From NCBI RefSeq assembly GCF_000340215.1, contig NW_006921534.1:248001-312000 (forward strand): a stretch of DNA of 64,000 bases, read 5' to 3'. The stretch comes from Pseudocercospora fijiensis CIRAD86. Its lineage: Eukaryota > Ascomycota > Dothideomycetes > Mycosphaerellales > Mycosphaerellaceae. Position 1 is the first letter of the stretch. Every line of letters begins with the position of its first letter. The position numbers and the translations under genes were made by a program. The notes beneath the pieces were generated by a model that was given only the letters and a program-made list of their open reading frames with translations, was not told where the DNA came from and ran no database searches. Positions 55,913 through 64,000 of the stretch are shown here, in pieces.

Positions 55913-56869
55913 TAAGGAGTCAGGGGATCCGGAGTTGAATGTGTGCAGGTGTAGATGTTTCCTTCTGACATATATGAAAAACTGGACCACTTTCCTTTTG
56001 TGAATTCTTCTTCGTCTCCGCTATCTTTTGCAATCTCCTCCAGATGCATGAGACTCGCGTTCGTTGCTTGCATGCTGCAACGCCAGCCATGGTGGTCTTC
56101 CGTAAGGCTGCGGGTTGAGCTTTACCGCAAAGCCCGAGCTGGCCACGTTGGAGGATCCACGCAAAAGGAGGTTGGGAATGTCAAAAATCCCTGGGATATT
56201 TTCTCACAAGGCCAGCAGAAAGGACGACACTGACTCTCTTTCTGCTGTCTTTCTATGCCATCTCATAGCTAATTGCCACTCGTTACGATGGTATGGATCC
56301 GGAAGCCGAGGGAGGATCAGCCTGGCATCATGACAGTCCCACCAGCGCGATCGTGTGTTATCTTGTCCAAATTACAACGAGCTTGTACCCGCGATACCAT
56401 TCCTGAAATTCATGCTGGGTGATGCTCCGCTTCTTCGGCGAGATGCACCAATCAAAACACCTCACCTGCGTGGAGCGCATTTCCGGCCGGAGAAGATCGG
56501 CTTGCGGCCTGTGCTTCCCTTCCCGGCGCTCTCGAACCCTTCCATTTTCCCATCTCGCTGCTGCACTTCTTTTATCTTCCATCATCTGCCGCCGACGCTC
56601 TCGTCACTCACACTCCTTCCGGCCATCTTCACGACACTGACGACTATCACGAATAATACATCTACCGAACAAACCTGTTCCGGCCCGGAAAACGCGTCCC
56701 TGGTGTTTCGCCTCTCGGCACGGAGAATCCTCACTCCCAGAAATTCTCGGAAACTCGCGCGCGCATACTCATACCGAGCCACGCCTTACTCGGTCTTCCG
56801 CCTGAAATAGGCCCAGAATCACCGCAGCACACGTATCAACAAGCACATATACCCCCCCTCCCAAAAAAA
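55913..56869. other. Intergenic interval upstream of UPS2
   Basis: Pyrimidine-rich leader sequence close to the UPS2 start; no supported gene. Confidence 0.4.
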
Positions 56870-57451
56870 ATGAAGATCTTCAACACCGAGCACGAATTCG
56901 CCTACTCCTGGGACGAAGTCAGCACAGCAAACTGGCGAAAATACTGTCCGTGGAACGACAAATCCGAACACGTAATAGCAGTCGACACCATCTCCCGAAC
57001 CATCGACCCGTCCACCAAAATCCTGCGAACCGAGCGCCTCATCACCTGCAAACAATCGGCTCCCAAATGGGTCCAAACATTCTTCGGCGGAAGCCAGGAC
57101 ACCTCGCTCGTCTACGAAGTCTCGTACGTCGACGCGCGCGCGAAAAAAGTCACCATGTGCAGTCAGAATTTGACGTGGAGTGATTTGCTCAGCGTGCAGG
57201 AGACGGTGGTGTACAGACCGAGTATACGGGATGTGGGGAAAAGCAGTACGATTTTCGAACAGAGGGCGAAAATCATCGCGATGTGTGGGGGGTGGCAGAA
57301 GATTAAGAGTGCGATTGAGGATTTCTCGGTTGAGAGGTTTAAGCAGAATGCGGCGAGGGGGAAGGAGGGGTTTGAGAGGGTGTTGGAGATTAGTCGGGAG
57401 GTGTTTGCGGAGGAGAGGAGGAAGAAGAAGCAGCAGCCGTTGGCTGTATGA
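56870..57451 (+). CDS. UPS2: PRELI/UPS lipid-transfer protein
   Basis: Intact 193-aa frame covering one PRELI/MSF1 domain: MKIFNTEHEFAYSWDEVSTA at the N-terminus, HVIAVDTISRTIDPSTKILR, TERLITCKQSAPKWVQTFFG, and a C-terminal helix FSVERFKQNAARGKEGFERV. The TERLIT-KQ--PKW and RF--NA-KGK-GF patterns fit yeast Ups2 better than Ups1. Ups2, with Mdm35, shuttles phosphatidylserine across the mitochondrial intermembrane space. It ends in a basic patch (RRKKKQQ). The frame is intronless. Confidence 0.85.
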   Translation: MKIFNTEHEFAYSWDEVSTANWRKYCPWNDKSEHVIAVDTISRTIDPSTKILRTERLITCKQSAPKWVQTFFGGSQDTSLVYEVSYVDARAKKVTMCSQNLTWSDLLSVQETVVYRPSIRDVGKSSTIFEQRAKIIAMCGGWQKIKSAIEDFSVERFKQNAARGKEGFERVLEISREVFAEERRKKKQQPLAV

Positions 57452-58139
57452 GTGGAATGGTAAAAAAAAAGAGGGTGTGATTCAACTCATGCTCAGTTTC
57501 TCCGTGTGCTATTTTTTTGGTTCTGGATCTGCGTTTTTAGCGAGCGGGGATGGCGTTTTGAGGGATTTACAGCGGCATCGGGATATGGGATTGTGTGAAA
57601 AGCGGGATTATGAGGGTTGTGTTGTATATGTGTGCCTTTGAGAATACCCGGTGCGAGTTATTATTGATCGTTGCGCTCACGCGTTCGTATATTAGATCTA
57701 GATATGAGATGATACTCTGACATTGAATGCCACAATACCTATATCTCCAAAGCACGACTCGGCTGCCGCGAACATCCACCCATTTTGCATGCATAGTTGC
57801 ATCTTGACAAATGAGACATCGGTACCTGAACAAGACACGAAAAGCAAGGTACAATTTGTCAGACAGATAGATCAAAGCCATAGAAACGTGCAAATAAAAC
57901 CTTCCAAGTTTCACATCACATCACATATCAGAAAATTGTATGTATATACACTCTACTTACTCTCTTGTAACCAACGATCAAGAACATCCATCCCTCTCTA
58001 CTTCATTCCAAGTTCAACCCGCTATTCGCAGCTGCCAAGACCATCCCAACCATCCAAACGCAAAAAAAAAAAAAAAAGTCACGTCACAACTTCAGAAAAA
58101 AAATTGAAATTGTGCGGCTACCGGGCTACCAAAAAATCA
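57452..58139. other. Intergenic interval
   Basis: AT-richer than its surroundings, with a poly-A run near 58,062. No gene was seen other than the tRNA that follows. Confidence 0.4.
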
Positions 58140-58224
58140 GGTCGTGCCCAGATTCGAACTGGGGTTATCAGAATGATTGATAGAATTTCAAAATCTGAAG
58201 TGATAACCGCTACACTACACAACC
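58140..58224 (-). tRNA. tRNA-Gln (anticodon UUG) with a short intron
   Basis: The minus strand starts GGTTGTG and ends CACGACC, a full 7-bp acceptor stem with one G-U pair. The D-arm is GTG...CAC, the anticodon stem TCAGA/TCTGA with loop TTTTGAA giving anticodon TTG, and the T-arm CCCAGTTCGAATCTGGG. About 14 nt are inserted after anticodon position 37/38, the canonical tRNA-intron site. Total length is 85 nt. Confidence 0.9.
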
Positions 58225-58517
58225 AGGTGGTAATTGGTGAACTTCGATTCAAAGATGTATATACTGGCTAAGTCTTGGCGGGGTGTTAGGTAAAAATAGT
58301 GCTCGGTCTGGGATTGAGGACATGATTTGTGGGGTTTTTATCAGGAGTGAGTTTAGTGTTTCAGATGTGTATATGTATCGGTTTCTAAGAGTTGTTGGTA
58401 GATTGGATCTCTCTTCGTGACTACTGTGTTCTTCTGATTGATTATATACTTATTAAATGTTTCGTAGGATCGTAGTATTACTCGAGCTTTCGGAGTCCCA
58501 GAGCAGATTTCTTGCTC
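58225..58517. other. Short intergenic interval
   Basis: AT-rich, with no further feature seen. Confidence 0.4.
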
Positions 58518-58695
58518 CTACATGCCGCCATACAGCTGCGCAGGATGCTGGTTCTCGTCACTGATGTATTTGATGACTTTGAAGGGACTCCAAGACTTTA
58601 GCACGCGGGATTTAAGAGGTGCTAGTGAGTGATTTCTGGCGCTCTTGATCAAAGGAGAGAGAAGGGTGTCCTTGATCTTCTGATGACCAGTCGCC

Positions 58696-59271
58696 TCAGC
58701 TCCTTCCAGGCAGTCCGACAAAGTCCTCCATCTCGCCAGTTCTTCTCCCAGCAACTCCACTGTCACTCTCCTTCCTCAGCCGTAGAGCCTTGCCGCTCGA
58801 GCTCCCGCCATTCTCGTTCATGCCGCCCGCAAACTCATCCTCTCCAGCAATTTTCGAAATCAACGTAGCTTTCGCCTTGGCGTCCTTCAAGCGATCATCG
58901 AATTCGCTGACCGCGTCTTCGCTATTCTCCGTGCTCACGCCGTCTGGATTTGTGAGCGTTGCCAGGCGTTCGACGTGCTTTCGAAGGCGCTCATTGCTTC
59001 CAAGTTGTGGCATGATAGCTTGACTTTGGGCCATTTTCCTCTCGCTTTTGTTAATAACATCCGGCAGTCGCGCTTCCCAAACTGCTGCTTTCCCGCTCAA
59101 TTTACCCATCTCTAGGAACTTCTCAAAGCCTTTCTCAAGTCCGAAAACGCGGCCCTCGATTCGCCCACTTTTGGAGCCATCTGCGACGCCGAAATCGTAG
59201 CCTTCGCGATAGTATTGGTCTTCCAGATTGAGAACGTCTTCGAAGAGGTCTGCTTGGCCTCTTGAAGTCAT
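58696..59271 (-). CDS. LTO1: Yae1-domain protein, LTO1 homologue
   Basis: 191-aa frame. The N-terminal YYREGYDFGVADGSKSGRIE, then GRVFGLEKGFEKFLEMGKLS, is the repeated deca-GX3 motif of the Yae1 domain (residues ~20-60). Lto1 with Yae1 acts as an adaptor that delivers Fe-S clusters to ABCE1/Rli1. The C-terminal half is charged and poorly conserved (SEDAVSEFDDRLKDAKAKAT). A second short open frame to 58,518 overlaps the end and could reflect a 3' exon. Confidence 0.75.
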   Translation of the reverse strand: MTSRGQADLFEDVLNLEDQYYREGYDFGVADGSKSGRIEGRVFGLEKGFEKFLEMGKLSGKAAVWEARLPDVINKSERKMAQSQAIMPQLGSNERLRKHVERLATLTNPDGVSTENSEDAVSEFDDRLKDAKAKATLISKIAGEDEFAGGMNENGGSSSGKALRLRKESDSGVAGRRTGEMEDFVGLPGRS

Positions 59272-60622
59272 GTCGATGTTTGTTGTAGGGAGGAAAGTGG
59301 TCGAGCAAGAACTTATGTAAGCGGACTGAGGCGTTTGAGGCAGAGTTGGTATTTTGATTCAAAATTGATGGCTCATTTGACTGGACATTCTCTGGGCACC
59401 TGCAATCCTGTTCGAGGGACCTCACAGCAATCCTGGAACATATGACCTCAGACTATGTCTGTTTGCTTATCTTGTTGCCATCAAAGGGCTCCTCAGCGCG
59501 GAATCGATCCTCAGTGAAGCGACATTCCATACCTGGCTGTTCCCGTTGTCTTCCCATCTTCCCATACGACGATTCCGATGAGCTACCAACAACACGCAGC
59601 AAGGCGACGAGGTGCCGAGATATTACAAGCAGGCTACGCAAAGGCAAGATCTATGAGACATCCGAAAGAGCAATAAGGGTAGCCACCGGCGTGACAAATT
59701 TAAGCGGCTGGCTTGGACTGTCCGCACGAATCTGCATTGCCCACATGAGGCTGGAGCTGTATCATCCCCTCAAGAGAACAAGCCTGGCAATGGACCACGA
59801 CCGCCTGCTATGATTACTCTCCGGCTATGGGACTTGAGCTTGAGCACCACCTTTGAAAACTCTCAGCCAGTTGGCTCGGACCACTGTCCTCCGAAGATGG
59901 TGTAAAGCTGCACGTCAAGACAGTACCAAGTGTCCGTCTTTGTGCCAATGCCAATCCAAGACCGAAGACTGACGTGCTGAAATGTGCGCCTGATTCAGAT
60001 GACACAATGTGCCTTCAAATTACGGCCGCGAGATGATGCTACACATATCAGAACAACTTTCTCACTTTGCGAGCCGGTTCGTGAAAGAATGCTTAGCTTA
60101 AAGGTGCCAGCAGCGCAGATCTAGCCCCGTGAACGACGATTTGTACCCCGAAGAATCAATTGAAGGACGAAGTCACACCGTGATAGCTGTAGTCGCCTTG
60201 ATCAGTCTCTAGAAACTCGAGAACTTCAGGTTGAGTTCCATTCTAATTGCTAACGGACATAGTCATATCAACATCAATATTCGCCACGCAATGGTGGAAA
60301 AAAAAACAATGAAACTGCTTCATACTTCGTACCAAAGGTTGTTGGCAGATCAGACAGCTTCGGACCAGCACGAGTCCTCTCGATCTCGGGAGACACGCTC
60401 ATTAAAGTGCACTCAGCTGTCATGAACGAAAATGGTCCTTCCAAGACCTTATCAAATGAAAAATGCCGTGCAAGTCATTACATATCCCTTCTCAGGGTCA
60501 CGGGAGGATGATGATGGCTTGGTGGCCTGAACTAAGTACTCTCAATCACAGAAAGTCTAGCATACATATCTGCAGGAAATCTTGATCTTTCTCAATCGAA
60601 TCCACGGACTCGATTTGCACCC
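59272..60622. other. Non-coding interval
   Basis: Ordinary composition with only short, unconvincing frames on both strands. The missing 5' half of the DUF3176 gene is not recognisable here. Confidence 0.35.
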
Positions 60623-61923
60623 ATGAATATGGTCTGGGGTATTCAAACGAGTGCTGTGGTATCGATGCTCATCACTGCATGCCGGATATGTCTTGCTCCG
60701 GCCGTGGCGGAGGGTATCGGCCAGCTGAAATGGGTCTACTTTGAACAGCGCCCGCAATGCCTGCTGGACTCGGAAATCTTCGATGAGACCGGTCGTGCCC
60801 TTTGGGGCGCAAGCGTGACTGCCACAGGAGCCCTGCTGGCCATCTTGTCCCTCACCATAGGCCCTTTCGCACAGCAGGTCCTCCACACGGATGTCTTGCA
60901 GACTGACATGCTCAGAGTGACTGCAAGGGCGGGGGCAGCACATACGTTCAACTCAGGCTCCCAGAAAGCTTATGTCTTTTGGTCCGACGACAACAAAATT
61001 GGCACAGCATGCGCAGATACCCTGATCGCGCGAGCAGCATACAGTGACCTTTTCGCATCGGACACAGAAACGAATTTTCTCATGTGCTTCTGGCCATTGT
61101 ACATGGCCTGTGTCTACAAGTCATGGGGATTTTAGTGACTACAAGGACACTTCGGCCACCAGCGAATCGCACTGTACAGGCAGCGCAGAAGTCGGACAGA
61201 ATTGCACATACGGCCTAGCAGAGAAGGCAGATTTGGACACCAAGAAGATGGTGTTTACCGCTGTCCTCTTGTAGTGGGATACCTATCTGCGGGACATCAT
61301 GGAGATCTTATTGTTCCTACGAAACCCGAGGACTCCAGCTGCTCGACTTCTTCTCGCTACGCTTGCCGACTAGCTATCATCACCGGGCAAGCTATGGGAT
61401 ACCTGCGCCCTCGCTCCGGCGATGCTCATTGGAGTGGTGCGCAAAAACCTGCAATGAACTCGTGGTACTGAACGGCAACCTGCATGCAGTTGCCTTCGCG
61501 GAGACTCGCCTGACCTTCTGGAACGCCAGCAACACCTCTTGTCAAAGTCTTGCGCATCTTCAAGAACCAGAGTCTACCGACAGCACTATTTCGCAAGGCT
61601 TTATCAAGGAAGTTAAAGCTTGTCCTTTGTCGACCGAGGACATCATCGTCGAGATTGTCGTCCTTGGAACGGCATTCTTGGCGAAAACGATCAACTTGTG
61701 TCGTGAGAAGAGCAATGTGGTCCGGAAGTCAACAACAACCATCTTTCGAAAATCATCTCCGCACGCAAAGAAGCGGTCAAACGAGAAATTGATTGAGCAC
61801 ATGTATGCACCCCAACAAACAAATCTCATATCTCGTACCTCTAACCCAACCAGCGTCCCACTACACGACCATACATACACCCTTCTAGACCTGAACCTGA
61901 AATTTCTCCTCAACCAACCATGA
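60623..61923 (+). pseudogene. Broken DUF3176-family membrane protein gene
   Basis: The first frame reads IQTSAVVSMLITACRICLAP, then VAEGIGQLKWVYFEQRPQCL, and LAILSLTIGPFAQQVL, the diagnostic DUF3176 core. Near 61,050 the frame shifts to FSCASGHCTWPVSTSHG, the family's Cys-rich C-SGNCTW element, and then again to SLEWCAKTCNELVV. The N-terminal spans are absent. At least two frameshifts and the missing start show a pseudogene. The function of the family is unknown. Confidence 0.65.
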
Positions 61924-62243
61924 CTCCTCCCACATCCACATTCTGGTCGATAAGCAACATGTACACCTACATCCCCGAACCCCCAAACCTCCCCCGTCGC
62001 CCCAGAAAACCCAACCCCACAATTCGAAGAGATTCACAGTGCCAGTCTTCTAACCACGCTGCTACATCTTCCTCTTTTGCTCTCTTCTTTTCACGGCGAG
62101 ATTAGAAGCTAGGAAGTTTTTTTTTTCTTTTTTTCAATATTCGTCGTCCTGCAGCAAGAAGAAGAGGGGGAAGACAAAGGATGGGGAAAATGATGTAGTT
62201 AGTTAGTTGGATCAGGTAGACTCAAAACAAAAACAAAAAAAAG
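61924..62243. other. Intergenic interval
   Basis: Contains T-rich and A-rich runs (62,119-62,134; 62,226-62,241) compatible with 3' ends of flanking transcription units. No gene was seen. Confidence 0.35.
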
Positions 62244-63104
62244 TTACACGTCTCTTTCCTTTCCTTTCCTTGACTCCTCCATCTCCATCCAAGACCGATA
62301 AGATTCCAAATCCTCAGCGAGAAGAGCGAGGGCTGGGAAAGGGTAGTTTTTCCTTCTCGTCGATGTTGCCGAAGTTGATGCCGCTCGCTGAGGTTCGCGA
62401 AAACTTCTGAGATCAGAAGCTTTCTTTTTCCGACGGATTTGAGGGTCGAGTTCTGAGATGGGTGGCGTGGTGGTGGTGCGAGCTTTTTCCCATTGTCGAT
62501 CTCGGAAACTTTCTTTGACGTTTGGATTGTTGTTGAGGTGCCGTGGAGAGGCTTCGGTTTCGGTTGGAGAGGGGGAGGGGAGGGTTGGAGGGCAGGAGGC
62601 TCGGTCTTTGGCTTTGGAGGTTGATGTGGTGTGGTAGGTTGATGATGATGGGATTGTTGTTGGAGGCTGCGGCTGGGTTCGTGCTTTGCCTTTGCCGTGG
62701 GAGAGAGATTGGCATCGATCAAGGGCGGCAAGTAATTGGTCGGGTGAGCGGTTGGTACAAGTATCTTGTCTCCCCTCGGGCTGGGTTGCTGTTGAACAGC
62801 TACGACTGATCGTCGAAGTGTTTGCGGAAGATTTTCTCGATTCTGAATTGATGCATTTGGAAGGTCGTTTGCTGTCGACCCATCTTGTGGCAATGCTCTT
62901 GAGGTCTGTTCTGGTTCTGGTCGAGCAGGCATCGGATTGGGCTTCAGTGTGACGCTTCCTTGACGACGGAAAAGAAAGATGGAGAGAATGTCTGATCGTG
63001 CTCAACATGATGGCGAGTAAGGTGAGAGAAAGGAAGAGAAGTGTCAGCTCCAGCAGCAATTTATCCATCCACGCTTCAAACACCATCCAGGTCACCGGAT
63101 CCAA
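62244..63104 (-). CDS. Hypothetical single-pass membrane protein
   Basis: 286-aa open frame with one N-terminal hydrophobic span (LLLELTLLFLSLTLLAIML, residues ~16-34). A low-complexity Ser/Thr/Pro-rich middle follows, and a basic C-terminus (SELDPQIRRKKKASDLRSF, then LLAEDLESYRSWMEMEE). A second frame is open over much of the same stretch (62,222-62,932), so an intron or a different middle frame is possible. The family was not recognised. Confidence 0.4.
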   Translation of the reverse strand: MDPVTWMVFEAWMDKLLLELTLLFLSLTLLAIMLSTIRHSLHLSFPSSRKRHTEAQSDACSTRTRTDLKSIATRWVDSKRPSKCINSESRKSSANTSTISRSCSTATQPEGRQDTCTNRSPDQLLAALDRCQSLSHGKGKARTQPQPPTTIPSSSTYHTTSTSKAKDRASCPPTLPSPSPTETEASPRHLNNNPNVKESFRDRQWEKARTTTTPPISELDPQIRRKKKASDLRSFREPQRAASTSATSTRRKNYPFPALALLAEDLESYRSWMEMEESRKGKERDV

Positions 63105-64000
63105 CCCATCTCGTATCCGTGGTGTTCATCAAGCGCAACAACGAATGCGTTTGAAATGCAGTGCAGTGCAGTCAAAGTGGATCCGCGCCCAAAACTTGGC
63201 GTTACACAAACCGTCCCGTCCGCCTGGATGACAACACGACAGTTCTGTATCTTTCCAGATAGGGCTGCATACAGAACGCTACGCTACGCCCGGTACAGTC
63301 GTGCCGCAAATGCAATTAATGTCGATGACACCGGCCACAAGGCGGCGGGACTCGGTCCAGAGTAGGAAAACTGATGTGTCGGTTCCAGGAGATGTGAGTT
63401 GAGATTCAGAACTGGTCGTCGGGTTCTTGCCGTAAATTGTTGTGCCAACGAAGTCGAACATGCTGCAATCGGCCGTGTTCACATGCGGCCGACAGTGCTT
63501 GTCGTTTGGATCAAAAACGGCGGTGCGTGCAGGCCATCGCAACAGATTTCGCCCAGCTGTTACATGTACACCACGATGGCATTCTGTTACAGCCCGGTCT
63601 TCGAAAGATAGAGCCAGCATTCCAGTGTCGCAGAGCGCCGTCCGTAAATACACGGTCAACCGAAATTCTCTGCATCCCCTTGACGGGTATCTAACCCCAT
63701 CCTTTGCCTACAACCTCTACAAGCTTGACCTCGTCCAGCTCTTGCAACATCGTCGAAGCGGTCTTGAGTTTTGAAGCCAAGCAACATATTGAGTTGCGGC
63801 CTTCGAGAAAAGGAACATGCGTGGTGAGTTTTTCAATGCATTACTTCTACTATACAAATTCTGATACTGATATCGTCGTCGCGACGGTGTTGTGCTCCCT
63901 AACCGAGGTGAGACACCAAATGCTTTTCAACGCCATTCCCCATTCTATGAATGCTTGTGCGAGCCCGCCTATCTTCGGCCGCTTCCAACACATGATCTGC
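63105..64000. other. No supported gene at the right edge
   Basis: Composition is ordinary and short frames overlap on both strands, without recognisable domains or splice-consistent models. Confidence 0.35.

Noticed and set aside
56355..56810. 151-codon plus-strand ORF upstream of UPS2
   Set aside because: It is low-complexity and Pro/Ser-rich, without a domain; it lies in the leader or promoter region of UPS2.
62222..62932. Alternative 236-codon minus-strand frame overlapping the single-pass membrane ORF
   Set aside because: Pro/Gln/Lys-rich low complexity without an N-terminal domain; the 62,244-63,104 frame has a membrane span and a more credible C-terminus.

Overview
This 64-kb window comes from a filamentous ascomycete. 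Short introns (50-80 nt) with CTAAC/CTGAC branch sites, a Zn2Cys6 regulator, DUF3176 and 2EXR/F-box-type genes, and heavy RIP-like decay of transposons support this. I infer a dothideomycete, probably Mycosphaerellales, but nothing in the window fixes the species.

Layout. (1) 1-7.8 kb: the end of a degraded repeat, a truncated F-box-like relic and an intact paralogue of it, an ER DnaJ gene (HLJ1-like), a small two-exon membrane-protein gene, and a 3' relic of a homoserine-O-acetyltransferase-like hydrolase. (2) 7.8-12.3 kb: a RIP-degraded Mutator-like (MULE) transposase on the minus strand. (3) 12.4-13.1 kb: a small gene island holding a two-exon secreted, Kex2-site, four-cysteine protein (candidate effector) directly behind thirteen copies of a 16-bp repeat. 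(4) 13.47-36.09 kb: one very large hAT element with matching 23-bp terminal inverted repeats and an 8-bp near-duplication. It carries a hAT transposase and three accessory spliced genes. Its transposase is split by a complete 13.75-kb chromodomain Ty3/Gypsy retrotransposon (171-bp LTRs, TCGAT target duplication), which itself has an extra reading frame of about 1,600 codons after pol. (5) 36.4-43.1 kb: an intact ABC-B multidrug transporter and a divergently transcribed Zn2Cys6 regulator, followed by an ERG28 fragment. (6) 43.4-47.0 kb: a second, RIP-degraded hAT element. (7) 47.6-49.4 kb: fragments of a hydrolase gene and a frameshifted membrane-protein gene. (8) 49.6-64 kb: mostly housekeeping DNA with a 2EXR-type gene, RAD52, KEX1, UPS2, an intron-containing tRNA-Gln, LTO1, a broken DUF3176 gene and a single-pass membrane ORF.

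How it fits together. The window has gene-dense GC-balanced blocks at both ends and a transposon block in the middle. The middle block shelters a possible drug-efflux unit (transporter plus regulator) and a candidate effector, and it is littered with gene fragments. Stops inside the MULE, Gypsy and second hAT frames are almost all TAG or TAA where Trp or Gln is expected, the signature of CpA-to-TpA mutation. The first hAT transposase and its accessory genes are much less damaged.

The most novel material is the hAT element with cargo genes and a duplicated palindromic promoter, and the giant extra ORF of the Gypsy element. All calls come from reading the sequence; no database search was run.
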